A stretch of 64,000 nucleotides of DNA from positions 186,001-250,000 of the forward strand of contig JAAERX010000077.1 in NCBI GenBank assembly GCA_024229935.1, read 5' to 3'. A model generated the notes under the pieces. That model saw only the letters and a program-made list of their open reading frames with translations, was not told where the DNA came from and made no database searches. Origin of the DNA: Gammaproteobacteria bacterium (GTDB lineage: Bacteria; Pseudomonadota; Gammaproteobacteria; Steroidobacterales; GCA-2729495). Shown piece after piece: positions 46,111 through 55,864 of the stretch. Both the position numbers and the translations under genes were made by a program. Positions within the stretch are counted from its first letter, which is position 1; each line of letters opens with the position of its first letter.

Positions 46111-46866
46111 ATGTCTGCGAAGAAATCACAAAACCCTGACGTGTTACCTCAACATATTGCGATCATTATGGATGGTAATGGGCGTTGGGCACGAGCTAAT
46201 GGACGTATTCGTCATGCTGGGCACCGTGCAGGTGTTAAGGCAACCAGAAATATTGTAGAAGCAGCTGCTGAAAGAGGAGTTAAGGCTCTGACGCTGTTTG
46301 CCTTTAGTAGTGAGAACTGGAATCGTCCGAGAGAGGAAGTGACTAGCCTGATGCGCTTATTTCTTGAGGTGCTGCAGCGGGAAGTTGACGCATTGGATAA
46401 AAATAATATTCAGGTTAAGTTTGTTGGTGCTAGGAATGAATTACCTGAGCGTTTGCAGAAGCATTTAGCTGCCGCAGAGAAAAAAACAGCCACCAACACA
46501 GGAATGCAGCTTATTTTGGCTGTAGCTTATGGGGGGCGCTGGGATATTCTTCAGTCTGTTAAGGCGGTTGCTACTAAGGTGGAGCAGCAGCAACTTAAGG
46601 CAGCAGATATTGATGAGAATGCGATTGCCAGTAACTTGTCTCTTGCGGGTATGGCGCCACCCGACCTGCTTATCAGAACGGGAGGGGAGCATCGTGTCAG
46701 TAATTTTCTCTTATGGGATATTGCCTATTCAGAATTATATTTCACTGACACTCTGTGGCCTGATTTTTGTGATCAGGATTTAGACTTGGCGATTGATTTT
46801 TTTCGTAGTAGGGAGCGTCGCTTTGGTCGCACTGGTGAACAGGTCCGTGTCAGTGCTGACGGTTAG
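46111..46866 (+). CDS. uppS: Undecaprenyl diphosphate synthase
   Basis: Cis-prenyltransferase that makes the C55 lipid carrier for peptidoglycan and surface polysaccharides. The 251-residue protein has the catalytic Asp motif HIAIIMDGNGRWA near residue 20, GHRAGVKATRNIVE, and the substrate-binding FAFSSENWNRP near 70. It also has LLIRTGGEHRVSNFLLWDIAYSEL near 190. It joins frr and cdsA in the classical cluster. Confidence 0.96.
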   Translation: MSAKKSQNPDVLPQHIAIIMDGNGRWARANGRIRHAGHRAGVKATRNIVEAAAERGVKALTLFAFSSENWNRPREEVTSLMRLFLEVLQREVDALDKNNIQVKFVGARNELPERLQKHLAAAEKKTATNTGMQLILAVAYGGRWDILQSVKAVATKVEQQQLKAADIDENAIASNLSLAGMAPPDLLIRTGGEHRVSNFLLWDIAYSELYFTDTLWPDFCDQDLDLAIDFFRSRERRFGRTGEQVRVSADG

Positions 46867-46875
46867 ACATGCAGC

Positions 46876-47673
46876 ATGTTGAGTAATCTAGCTACACGAA
46901 TTATTACTGCGGTGGTGCTCGTTGCCGTAATACTTGTCACTTTGTTTGCCCTGCCATCACCTGCGGCATTAGTGCTGGTTGGTGGTTTCTTTGTTGTGGC
47001 AGCCTGGGAGTGGTCGGGTTTCTTTTCTGCTGGTGCTATAACTTGGCGATTAGTTTTTGTGATCTTTGTAATGGCACTGGCAGTTATTCCCCTTATTTAT
47101 CCAGAGTACCAGAGTGTATTGCCTAAACTCCTGTGGGCAGCTTCTTTCTACTGGTTTTTAGTATGGGCATCTTTCCTTTTCAAGGTTCGTATATCTGGTG
47201 CATTGTTAACAGCTGTTGCAGGTTTGTTTGCTTTGCTTCCTGCTTGGTATGCTTTTACGATATTTGCTCAGGGAAGTTCTGGTTACAGGCCTTTCTTAGC
47301 GTGTATATTGATTGTTGCTGCAGCCGATATTGGTGCTTACTTTGCGGGCAAAAACTTTGGGCGCCGTAAACTTGCCCCCCAAATCAGTCCGGGCAAAACC
47401 TGGGAGGGTTTTGTAGGAGGGATGATTTGTGGTGTGGCAACAATGGTACTGACATCCGGGCTCTATACTGATGAATTTAGACTGAGCTTTGCATTACTCG
47501 GATTTCTTTTTGCTGCCTCATCTGTGCTGGGGGATCTCTGGGTAAGCAGCTTTAAACGGACAGCTGGGCTTAAGGACAGTGGTGTGTTATTGCCCGGACA
47601 TGGCGGTGTGCTTGACCGAGTTGATGGCCTGATTGCTGTGTTACCCATGTTTGCGTTGTCCTTTGCCAGCTAA
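46876..47673 (+). CDS. cdsA: Phosphatidate cytidylyltransferase
   Basis: Inner-membrane enzyme that makes CDP-diacylglycerol for all phospholipids. The 265-residue protein has about seven membrane segments. Near its end is the signature SVLGDLWVSSFKRTAGLKD followed by LLPGHGGVLDRVDGL. Earlier it has SPGKTWEGFVGG. It is 9 nt after uppS. The next gene is rseP; dxr, which lies here in Pseudomonas-type clusters, is absent. Confidence 0.95.
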   Translation: MLSNLATRIITAVVLVAVILVTLFALPSPAALVLVGGFFVVAAWEWSGFFSAGAITWRLVFVIFVMALAVIPLIYPEYQSVLPKLLWAASFYWFLVWASFLFKVRISGALLTAVAGLFALLPAWYAFTIFAQGSSGYRPFLACILIVAAADIGAYFAGKNFGRRKLAPQISPGKTWEGFVGGMICGVATMVLTSGLYTDEFRLSFALLGFLFAASSVLGDLWVSSFKRTAGLKDSGVLLPGHGGVLDRVDGLIAVLPMFALSFAS

Positions 47674-47726
47674 TTTTTATACTTATATACATGCCTCTGC
47701 GTAACTGACTTAGTACTATTGGGTTT

Positions 47727-49097
47727 ATGAATACAGTCTTGTTTTCAATTAGTGCTTTTCTTCTGGCTATTGGAGTGCTGGTGGCGGTCCATGAGTGGGG
47801 GCATTACATAGTTGCGCGTATGGTTGGAGTGAAAGTGCTCCGCTTTTCCATAGGTTTCGGTCGACCTGTATGGACAAAAACTTCCGGCCCTGATGCAACT
47901 GAGTATTGCTTGTCTGCTATTCCATTGGGTGGTTATGTCAAATTGCTAGACGAACGTGAGGGGGATGTTGCTCAACATGAACTATCCCGTGCGTTTAACC
48001 GACAGTCAGTACGTGCACGTATAGCGATTCTTGTTGCAGGTCCACTGATGAATTTTGTGTTTGCCATTTTTGCCTACTGGGCCATGTTTTTGGTTGGTGT
48101 GCCAGGACTGTTGCCAGTTATTGGAAATGTTGAGCCCTCAAGTATTGCTAGTAAAGCAGGTTTGCTTAGTGGCGACAGAATTGTTTCTGTTGGTCAGCAA
48201 TCTGTAGCAACATGGGAAGGAGGGGTGCTTGCTATTCTGGACAATATGCTCAGTAGCGAGAATGTGTCATTAACAGTTCAACATGAAAACGGCCAGGAAC
48301 AAGAGATTTATCTGGAGCTCGCTGGCAAGGTCAGTGAGTTAACTGAGCCGGGTGCACTTTTTACTGGGCTTGGTATGCGTCCCTGGGCACCATCTTTGGA
48401 ACCCATAGTCGGTGAGTTGTCACCAGACGGGTCAGCACAAGGATCGGGTTTATTGCCGGGCGACAGAGTTTTGATGGCCGATGGCTTAGTGATGACTAAC
48501 TGGGTCTCCTGGGTTGAGTTTATTCGTGAGCGTCCAGATCAGACCGTGGATATTCTTATTGACCGGAATGGTGGCCAATTGGAACTTGCCCTTAAAATTG
48601 GAGCGACAGAGCTGGAGGATGGCAGTCGTATTGGTCGTATTGGTGTGGGCCCCTTTGTTCCCGAGGGCTTCTATGATCAATACCGCGCTGAACAGCGGTA
48701 TGGTGCCTTGGCCGCAATACCGGTTGCTGTCGAGCGTACCTGGAGTATGTCAGAGCTTACGGTGCGTATGGTTTTGCGTATGCTTACGGGTGATGTTTCT
48801 GTTAAAAACATAAGTGGCCCAATTAATATTGCCCAATATGCTGGTTACTCAGCATCTATAGGCTTTGCTTCATTCTTGAATTTTCTTGCGGTGGTTAGTC
48901 TAAGCCTTGGTATTCTTAATTTATTTCCTGTGCCAGTACTGGACGGTGGGCAAATTGTTTATCAACTGGCTGAAGCAATTAAGGGCCAGCCGCTATCGGA
49001 GCGTGCTCAGTTGGTCGGTCAGCAAGTTGGAATTATTCTTCTAGTGCTGATAATGAGCATTGCGTTCTATAACGATTTATCACTTTTTTTCAGCTGA
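47727..49097 (+). CDS. rseP: Site-2 protease RseP
   Basis: Intramembrane zinc metalloprotease that cuts anti-sigma factors such as RseA and clears signal peptides. The 456-residue protein (450 in E. coli) has the catalytic HExxH as AVHEWGHYIVARMVGV near residue 22. Two PDZ domains lie in the periplasm at about 125-195 and 205-290, and the second metal-ligand motif is in NLFPVPVLDGGQI near 405. It is adjacent to bamA as in most gammaproteobacteria, linking envelope-stress control to outer-membrane assembly. Confidence 0.96.
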   Translation: MNTVLFSISAFLLAIGVLVAVHEWGHYIVARMVGVKVLRFSIGFGRPVWTKTSGPDATEYCLSAIPLGGYVKLLDEREGDVAQHELSRAFNRQSVRARIAILVAGPLMNFVFAIFAYWAMFLVGVPGLLPVIGNVEPSSIASKAGLLSGDRIVSVGQQSVATWEGGVLAILDNMLSSENVSLTVQHENGQEQEIYLELAGKVSELTEPGALFTGLGMRPWAPSLEPIVGELSPDGSAQGSGLLPGDRVLMADGLVMTNWVSWVEFIRERPDQTVDILIDRNGGQLELALKIGATELEDGSRIGRIGVGPFVPEGFYDQYRAEQRYGALAAIPVAVERTWSMSELTVRMVLRMLTGDVSVKNISGPINIAQYAGYSASIGFASFLNFLAVVSLSLGILNLFPVPVLDGGQIVYQLAEAIKGQPLSERAQLVGQQVGIILLVLIMSIAFYNDLSLFFS

Positions 49098-49146
49098 CTC
49101 TCTAGTGACACTAATACTTACAGGCAATTGGAGTTGTCGATCAGTA

Positions 49147-51519
49147 GTGCGGGCAGTTCTGCTCATGCTGGTCTGTAGTGCTCCAATTTTGGCTCAAGAG
49201 TCTACTGACTTTGTAGTCAGGGATATACGAATTGAAGGTTTACAACGGATTTCAGAAGGTGCCGTATTTAATTACCTCCCTGTAAGTATTGGTGATGAAC
49301 TTGATAGACAGCGCGTACAAGAAGCAATGCGGGCCATCTTTGCTACTGAGTTTTTTGCCAATGTGGAGTTCAGGCAGGATGGATCAACGCTTGTTATTTC
49401 TGTAGTAGAACGTCCTACTATTGCAAACTTTGAGATAGCCGGTAATAAAGATATAAAAACAGAAGAGCTCATGGAGAGCCTTTCGCTTATAGGCCTTAAA
49501 CGCGGCCGTATTCTTAACCAGTCTGTACTTGATGATGTAGAGCGTTCTCTGACAGATGAGTATTTCTCTCAGGGTAAATATTCCGCTGTTGTGAAGGCAG
49601 ATGTCAAAGAACTTCCGGATAATCAGGTTGAAGTCAACATCAATATTAAGGAGGGTGAACGAGCGCGCATCAGGCAGATCAATATTGTTGGTAATACTGT
49701 ATACGATGATGATGAGCTTCTGGAGTTTTTCCAGTTACGTACGCCGCATTGGCTATCATTTATCCGTCAGGATGATCGCTACTCACGTGAAGCATTACAG
49801 GGTGATCTTGAGTCGTTGCGTTCATATTATATGGATCGTGGCTATGCAGACTTTGGTCTTGATTCAACTCAGGTTGCTATTTCACCTGACAAAAAAAATA
49901 TATTCATAACTATAAATATTGTTGAGGGCGTTCTTTATACGGTATCTGATGTCAAGCTGGCCGGTGAACTCATTGTGCCTGAGTCGGCTCTTGCACCTTA
50001 TATACAAGTACGGCCGGGGCAAATTTTTTCTCAACGCCTCCTAACCAATACTGAAGAGCTTATTCAGTTACGCCTTGGTGAGGAGGGCTATGCTTTTACT
50101 GATGTAGAGCCAGTTACAGAACTCGATAAAGATACCCATGAAGTTGAAGTAACATTCTATGTCGATCCCAAAAACCGTGTTTATGTGCGTCGCATAAATT
50201 TTGATGGTGCAGATGCTGTAAACGATGAAGTTTTCAGGCGAGAAATGCGCCAGTTTGAAGCTGCTTACCTGTCCAAAAATAATGTTGACAGGTCCCGTGT
50301 ACGCCTGCAAAGGTTGCCGTATATTGAGGCCGTGACGGTAGATACCAATCCTGTACCAGGTACATCAGACTTGGTAGATGTGGATTTTGATATAACTGAG
50401 GGTTTGCCGGGTCAGTTTGGCGGTGGGCTAGGTTACTCTGATTCTCAGGGTATAATATTTAACGCAAATTTAGTGCATACCAATTTTATGGGTACGGGTA
50501 ACCGGGTTCAGACCGATTTAAATATAGGCGACTACACTAAAGTTATTTCTGCCTCATATACAAACCCCTATGTCAGTTTAAATGAAGTAAGCCGTACACT
50601 GAGTGCGGCCTATAGTAAAACAACCCAATTCACTTCTGATTCTTCTGACCTGGATGCCAAGAGCCTTAGTTTGGGTGTGAACTGGGGGTATCCACTTACT
50701 GAGTATCAGCGTATTAATTTTGGGGGTGGTTTCCAGAATCAGACTCTCAGAGCAAATAGTATTTCAAGTTCCCAGCAGGCATATGACTGGGTTAGGGACA
50801 ATGGTAATGCAAGTTTTAGTGGTTCAGCTTGGACAACTGAATTTGATACATATGAATTCAACATGGGCTGGAGCCTTGATACACGAAATCGCGCTTTGTT
50901 TGCCAGTCGTGGTGCTCGTCATTCTCTTAATGTTAGTTTATCAATACCTATTAGTGAGGTTGAGTATATATACTCAAGATACCGCTATAACAAGTATATT
51001 CCCCTTAATCGTTATTTTACTTTTGCCTTTAATGGCAACCTGGGTTATGGCCAGGCCTTTGGAGATACAACATCCTTGCCGCCATATAAAAATTTCTATG
51101 CGGGTGGGCCAGACACGGTACGTGGGTACAAGGAAGACTCTTTGGGGCCATTGGATGAACTAAATAATCCCTATGGTGGTAATTTGCTGGTTGTAGGACA
51201 AGCTGAACTTATATTACCCATTCCAGCAAGTTGGCAGTCACGTTCACGCTTTGTGCTGTTTTATGATATTGGCAATACCTTCTCCACTGAGAATGTTGTT
51301 TTTTATGCGTCTGATGGAATAACCCGGTTGCCAAATGACTTTTATGCATTTGATTTTGATGAACTCAGGCAGTCCTATGGTATTGCTGCACAATGGCTGG
51401 CTCCATTAGGTTTATTTAAGTTCAGTTATGGTATACCGGTTAATAATTTTCAGGGTGCGACTCTTCTCCTTCCTGATCAGACAGAGAATTTTCAATTTTC
51501 TATAGGTGGTGCTTTTTAA
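49147..51519 (+). CDS. bamA: Outer membrane protein assembly factor BamA
   Basis: Central Omp85 protein that inserts beta-barrels into the outer membrane. About 790 residues from GTG 49147: short signal peptide ending ILAQ, then FVVRDIRIEGLQRIS starting the first of five POTRA domains (to about residue 420). The 16-strand barrel follows, with the loop-6 motif DTVRGYKEDSLGP and a terminal Phe (FSIGGAF). The start is uncertain: the track uses TTG 49060 inside rseP, GTG 49105 is also possible, and the only Shine-Dalgarno-like GGAG is 13 nt before 49147. Skp follows, its usual partner. Confidence 0.95.
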   Translation: MRAVLLMLVCSAPILAQESTDFVVRDIRIEGLQRISEGAVFNYLPVSIGDELDRQRVQEAMRAIFATEFFANVEFRQDGSTLVISVVERPTIANFEIAGNKDIKTEELMESLSLIGLKRGRILNQSVLDDVERSLTDEYFSQGKYSAVVKADVKELPDNQVEVNINIKEGERARIRQINIVGNTVYDDDELLEFFQLRTPHWLSFIRQDDRYSREALQGDLESLRSYYMDRGYADFGLDSTQVAISPDKKNIFITINIVEGVLYTVSDVKLAGELIVPESALAPYIQVRPGQIFSQRLLTNTEELIQLRLGEEGYAFTDVEPVTELDKDTHEVEVTFYVDPKNRVYVRRINFDGADAVNDEVFRREMRQFEAAYLSKNNVDRSRVRLQRLPYIEAVTVDTNPVPGTSDLVDVDFDITEGLPGQFGGGLGYSDSQGIIFNANLVHTNFMGTGNRVQTDLNIGDYTKVISASYTNPYVSLNEVSRTLSAAYSKTTQFTSDSSDLDAKSLSLGVNWGYPLTEYQRINFGGGFQNQTLRANSISSSQQAYDWVRDNGNASFSGSAWTTEFDTYEFNMGWSLDTRNRALFASRGARHSLNVSLSIPISEVEYIYSRYRYNKYIPLNRYFTFAFNGNLGYGQAFGDTTSLPPYKNFYAGGPDTVRGYKEDSLGPLDELNNPYGGNLLVVGQAELILPIPASWQSRSRFVLFYDIGNTFSTENVVFYASDGITRLPNDFYAFDFDELRQSYGIAAQWLAPLGLFKFSYGIPVNNFQGATLLLPDQTENFQFSIGGAF

Positions 51520-51551
51520 GCGCTGACAGATTTAATAAAAAAGGTTTGAAT

Positions 51552-52085
51552 ATGAGACTCTTCAATAAATGCTTTCTGGTTCTATTTTTAGCGGCTGCAT
51601 TTCCCGTTATGACGTTTGCCCAGACATCAGCTGCGCTGAAAATCGGCGTGGTTGATATTAATCGTCTGATGTCTGAATCACCCCAGTTTCAGGCTGCCCG
51701 TGCAAAGCTGGATGACGAATTTGCTCCACGTCGTCGTGAGATTATTGCTATGCAAACAAGCTTGGAGGAGCGCGCGGCTGAATTGCAAAAAGACCTTGAA
51801 GTGATGGGTGAAACAGAGCGTGAAACTGCACAACGAGAACTGCGCAATGAAGAACGTTCCATTGTTAGAGCACAGAATGAGTTTCGTGAGGATACGGAGT
51901 TGCGAAACAATGAGGTGCTTCGAGTCGTACAGCAAGACGTGATTGGTGAAGTTGTGGCTTATAGTGAGAGTGAGGGTTTTGACCTGATGCTTGTAGAGGG
52001 CATTGTGTTTGCAAGTGATAAGGTTAATGTGACCCAGGCAGTTCTTGAGCTTCTGTTGGCCAAAGATAAGGCTGCCAGGCAGTAG
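51552..52085 (+). CDS. skp: Periplasmic chaperone Skp (OmpH)
   Basis: Holds unfolded outer-membrane proteins in the periplasm for BamA. 177 residues from ATG 51552 (AAGG 7 nt upstream; the track TTG is two codons earlier). The signal peptide MRLFNKCF...VMTFA is followed by QTS, then the trimerisation strand KIGVVDINRLMSESPQF. A long charged coiled-coil (about residues 45-125) forms the tentacles, and the closing strand is FDLMLVEGIVFAS. Placement between bamA and lpxD is standard. Confidence 0.93.
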   Translation: MRLFNKCFLVLFLAAAFPVMTFAQTSAALKIGVVDINRLMSESPQFQAARAKLDDEFAPRRREIIAMQTSLEERAAELQKDLEVMGETERETAQRELRNEERSIVRAQNEFREDTELRNNEVLRVVQQDVIGEVVAYSESEGFDLMLVEGIVFASDKVNVTQAVLELLLAKDKAARQ

Positions 52086-52118
52086 ACTGTATTGGATACT
52101 GATAGGAATTTTGCATAA

Positions 52119-53153
52119 ATGACAATCCTGCTTGCTGAACTGGCGGTGCGTTATGGCTGTGAATTGCACGGCCATCCTGACACTGAAATCTCTGCTGTTG
52201 GTACTCTTAAGGATGCTCGTGAGGGTGAAATAAGCTTCCTTGCTAACCCGGGTTATCGTAAATTTCTTGCTACAACACAGGCGAGCGCAGTCATACTTAG
52301 TAAAGAACTGGCCGCAGAATGTCCGGTAGCCTGTCTTGTTGCCGCTGACCCATACCTAGCCTATGCCCGGATAGCAGCTGAATTGCATCCATTGCCTGAG
52401 CTCAATGCGGGTGTGCATCCAGCGGCTGTGGTGAGTGAATCTGCTGTCATACCCTCTAGCTGTGAAATTTCAGCAGGAGCCGTACTTGCCTCAGGTGTAA
52501 AATTAGGTGAGCGTGTATCCATTGGACCAAATTGCGTGATTGGTGAGAACTCGGTTGTGGGAGATGATTCCTGCCTGCTGGCAAATGTTTCTGTTTATGA
52601 TGGTTGCGAGATCGGTAGTCGGTGTCTGCTGCATGCCGGAGTTGTAATTGGCTCTGATGGTTTTGGTATAGCCAAAAGTGAACAGGGTTGGGTGAAAGTG
52701 CCTCAAATAGGAGCTGTCATACTGGGTGATGACGTTGAAATAGGGGCGTTATCAACTATTGATCGTGGTGCAATAGAAAATACTGTTCTTGGCAACGGGG
52801 TTAAAATTGATAACCAGGTGCAGATTGCGCATAACGTTACAGTAGGTGACCATACGGCGATTGCAGCTCAAAGTGGAATTTCAGGTAGTACCAAAGTGGG
52901 TGCCCGCTGCATTATTGGCGGTAAGGCTGCAATTGCGGGGCATATAGAGATAGCGGATGATGTTTATCTGCAGGGTGGCTCGGGCGTTGCCAATTCAATA
53001 AAGGACTCAGGAATCTATTCCAGTGCAATATCGGTAGAGCCAGTTACTAAGTGGCGTCGTATTGCAGCCCGGCTCAAGAATATTGATAAAATTGCTAAGC
53101 GCCTGGCAGCATTGGAAAAGCGTGTGGCTAAAAACAAGAACCGGAGCGATTAA
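52119..53153 (+). CDS. lpxD: UDP-3-O-acylglucosamine N-acyltransferase
   Basis: Third enzyme of lipid A synthesis; adds the amide-linked hydroxyacyl chain. The 344-residue protein has an N-terminal uridine-binding domain (GTLKDAREGEISFLANPGY). A left-handed beta-helix of hexapeptide repeats follows, with the catalytic His region VQIAHNVTVGDHTAIAAQSGISGST near residue 240 and a C-terminal helix. It is followed after only 5 nt by lpxA; fabZ, normally between them, is absent. Confidence 0.96.
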   Translation: MTILLAELAVRYGCELHGHPDTEISAVGTLKDAREGEISFLANPGYRKFLATTQASAVILSKELAAECPVACLVAADPYLAYARIAAELHPLPELNAGVHPAAVVSESAVIPSSCEISAGAVLASGVKLGERVSIGPNCVIGENSVVGDDSCLLANVSVYDGCEIGSRCLLHAGVVIGSDGFGIAKSEQGWVKVPQIGAVILGDDVEIGALSTIDRGAIENTVLGNGVKIDNQVQIAHNVTVGDHTAIAAQSGISGSTKVGARCIIGGKAAIAGHIEIADDVYLQGGSGVANSIKDSGIYSSAISVEPVTKWRRIAARLKNIDKIAKRLAALEKRVAKNKNRSD

Positions 53154-53158
53154 GGATA

Positions 53159-53935
53159 ATGGCCTCAATTCATACAACAGCAATAGTTTCAACAGATGCG
53201 GAGCTTGCATCAGGTGTAAGTGTGGGTGCGTATACAATTATTGAAGCTGGAGTGACTATCGGTGCCGATACTGAGGTGGGTTCTCATTGTGTGATCAAAG
53301 GCGATACCACTATAGGCGAGCGTAATCGAATTTTTCAGTTTGCCTCAATTGGAGAAGACCCGCAGGATAAAAAATATGCCGGTGAGCCCACCAGCCTGGT
53401 AATTGGGGATGGCAATACGATTCGTGAATATTGCAGCCTGAACCGAGGTACCGCACAGGATAAGGGTGTCACTCAACTAGGCAATAACAACTGGCTTATG
53501 GCCTATGTGCATATAGCGCATGACTGCATTATTGGTAATGAAGCAATATTTGCTAATAACGTGACTCTTGCCGGCCATGTCACTGTGGGTGATTATGCCA
53601 TCTGGGGTGGTTTTTCCGGGGCACATCAGTTTGCCCGGGTTGGGGCACATGCATTTATTGCCAATAATACGGGTGTTGCTAAAGATGTACCGCCGTATGT
53701 AATGGCTGCAGGATTGCCGGCTGCACCACGCGGTATTAATTCCGAAGGATTAAAGCGCCGGGGTTTCGATGCTGATCAAATGAAGGCTATAAAAGATGCC
53801 TTTAGATTGTTGTACCGTTCCGGTTTGCGTTTGGAAGAAGCTCGGGAAAAGATTGCTGAGCTTGCACAAGAGCGTTCTGAAATCCAAATATTGGCTAAGT
53901 TCTTGGAACATTCCGAGCGCGGTTTCGTGCGCTAA
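53159..53935 (+). CDS. lpxA: UDP-N-acetylglucosamine O-acyltransferase
   Basis: First enzyme of lipid A synthesis, transferring a hydroxyacyl chain from acyl carrier protein to UDP-GlcNAc. The 258-residue trimeric beta-helix protein has YVHIAHDCIIGNEAIFANNVTLAGHV with the catalytic His near 125, GGFSGAHQFARVG near 140, and the C-terminal helical domain ending FLEHSERGFVR. The length is close to E. coli (262). lpxB starts 11 nt later. Confidence 0.96.
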   Translation: MASIHTTAIVSTDAELASGVSVGAYTIIEAGVTIGADTEVGSHCVIKGDTTIGERNRIFQFASIGEDPQDKKYAGEPTSLVIGDGNTIREYCSLNRGTAQDKGVTQLGNNNWLMAYVHIAHDCIIGNEAIFANNVTLAGHVTVGDYAIWGGFSGAHQFARVGAHAFIANNTGVAKDVPPYVMAAGLPAAPRGINSEGLKRRGFDADQMKAIKDAFRLLYRSGLRLEEAREKIAELAQERSEIQILAKFLEHSERGFVR

Positions 53936-53946
53936 GCGCCTGCAGC

Positions 53947-55092
53947 ATGCCACGACGCATTGTCATCATAGCGGGTGAGGCATCGGGAGATCAGCTTGCT
54001 GGTGGGCTTATTGAAGCTCTGCGTATTCGCTATCCGGATGCTATTTTCGAAGGAATCACCGGCCCGCGCATGCGTGCAGCAGGCTGCCAGTCCTGGGGTG
54101 ACTTTGAACAGCTCGCTATTATGGGGATCTTTGAGGTTATTCGGCATATTCCCCGTCTGCTACGCCTGAAGCGTGATTTATTAAAGCGTCTTCTGGATGA
54201 ACCACCTGACTTGCTTATTGGTGTTGATGCACCGGATTTTAATCTGCGTCTGGAAAAGGCTGCCAGAGCTGCCGGTATAACGACTGTTCATTATGTTTGT
54301 CCTTCAGTCTGGGCCTGGCGTAGTAGCAGGGTAAATGCTATTCGGGCGTCCTGTGATCTGGTGTTGTGTTTATTGCCATTTGAGGGTGATTTTCTGGCGC
54401 AACACGGTGTGCAAGCCAGATTTGTTGGTCATCCAATGGCAGATGAGATTGCTACAACCCCAATTAAAGCGGATGCCAGGCGCTTACTTGGGCTGGATGA
54501 CAGTGATCTTGTGGCCTTACTGCCGGGTAGCCGTATGGGTGAAGTTAGGTATATAGGACCAGCATTTATCCAGGCTGCTTTGTGGTTAAGAGAGCGTTTG
54601 CCGGAATTAAAATTTGTTATTGCTGCAGCGTCACCAGCGATTCATGAATTGATGCAGGCTGAAATTACTGCTGCTGAATTAGAGAGTTCGGTGAGCATTA
54701 TTGATGGTAGGCCACGGGACGTTATTGCTGCAGCCGATAGTGTCTTGCTTGCATCAGGTACAGCGACGTTGGAAACCATGTTGGTGAGGCGGCCTATGGT
54801 GGTAGCCTATAAGGTGTTCTGGTTAACCGCCTGGTTATTGAGAAAAAGTGGCCTGGTCAAAGTAGACCGGTTTTCTTTGCCTAATCTGCTGGCTGATGCC
54901 AGCCTGGTGCCTGAACTCCTACAAGAGGAGGCAACGGGTCCTCACCTTGGGTCTGCCGTTCTAAATCAACTTAAGAATCCGGATGTTACAAGGGATATGG
55001 TAGAAAAATTCGAGGAATTGGCCACTCTGTTGAGATGTGGTGCCAGTGAGCAGGCTGCTATTGGTATTCAGGCGTTGCTCGAACGTACCTGA
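53947..55092 (+). CDS. lpxB: Lipid-A-disaccharide synthase
   Basis: Glycosyltransferase (GT19) joining UDP-diacyl-glucosamine and lipid X into the lipid A disaccharide. The 381-residue protein (382 in E. coli) has IVIIAGEASGDQLAGGLI at the start, VGVDAPDFN-like segment IGVDAPDFNLRLEKAAR, YVCPSVWAWRSSRV near 120, LLPGSRMGEV near 195, and ASGTATLETML near 275. It is in the lpxD-lpxA-lpxB run, which lacks fabZ. Confidence 0.96.
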   Translation: MPRRIVIIAGEASGDQLAGGLIEALRIRYPDAIFEGITGPRMRAAGCQSWGDFEQLAIMGIFEVIRHIPRLLRLKRDLLKRLLDEPPDLLIGVDAPDFNLRLEKAARAAGITTVHYVCPSVWAWRSSRVNAIRASCDLVLCLLPFEGDFLAQHGVQARFVGHPMADEIATTPIKADARRLLGLDDSDLVALLPGSRMGEVRYIGPAFIQAALWLRERLPELKFVIAAASPAIHELMQAEITAAELESSVSIIDGRPRDVIAAADSVLLASGTATLETMLVRRPMVVAYKVFWLTAWLLRKSGLVKVDRFSLPNLLADASLVPELLQEEATGPHLGSAVLNQLKNPDVTRDMVEKFEELATLLRCGASEQAAIGIQALLERT

Positions 55093-55253
55093 GCTGTTCT
55101 GTCCTTTTTTAAGCTGATTGCTCTTAAGGGCTGGTGTCTGTTTGCTCACTGCGTATGATTGACCCACTAATTTTTCCTTATATTAATTGTGTCCGCCTGT
55201 TTTAGCTGAGAGTACTCAGACTAACGATTAAAGGTTGGTGGCTGGAGAGAAAT

Positions 55254-55844
55254 GTGAGTTTCCTTGCAGGGGTAGATGAGGCTGGGCGGGGGCCTCTTGC
55301 TGGGCCAGTCGTTGCTGCAGTAGTAGTACTTCAGGATGGGCAAATAATTGAAGGCGTACGGGATTCAAAAAAAATAACTGCGCGGCGACGTGAGGAATTG
55401 CTGATAAGAATTAAAAGTGAAGCTGTAGCCTGGGCACTTGGTACCGCTGATGTAGAAGAGATTGACCGACTCAATATACTTGGTGCAACAATGCTGGCTA
55501 TGCAACGGGCAATTAAAAAACTCGATGTAATGCCACAACGCTTGCAGATCGATGGTAATCAACGCCCGGAATTGCCGCATGAACTTGATAGAGTGACGCA
55601 TACGCTTGTTGGTGGTGATGATATTTGTCCAGCTATAGCTGCGGCATCAATTATCGCCAAGGTGGAGCGAGATCAAATGATGGAGGAATTACATAATCAG
55701 TACCCTGATTATGGCTTTGACCGTCATAAGGGATACCCTACTGCTGCACACCGACAGGCTCTTATGGACCTGGGTGTCACACCAGTACATAGAATGAGTT
55801 TTCGGCCGGTTCGTGAAGCTGCTGAGACCGCTGGCCTGCGTTAG
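55254..55844 (+). CDS. rnhB: Ribonuclease HII
   Basis: Removes ribonucleotides from DNA:RNA hybrids. The 196-residue protein has the catalytic motif AGVDEAGRGPLAGPVVAA (Asp-Glu near residue 7), the DSKKIT segment, QIDGNQRPE with the third Asp near 101, and ASIIAKVERD near 125, then YPTAAHRQAL. The GTG start is supported by GGAGAG 4-9 nt upstream. No rnhA is in the window (also missing beside dnaQ), so HII is the only RNase H here. It is 161 nt after lpxB. Confidence 0.95.
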   Translation: MSFLAGVDEAGRGPLAGPVVAAVVVLQDGQIIEGVRDSKKITARRREELLIRIKSEAVAWALGTADVEEIDRLNILGATMLAMQRAIKKLDVMPQRLQIDGNQRPELPHELDRVTHTLVGGDDICPAIAAASIIAKVERDQMMEELHNQYPDYGFDRHKGYPTAAHRQALMDLGVTPVHRMSFRPVREAAETAGLR

Positions 55845-55864
55845 CCACTGGGAGTTTAACTGCG

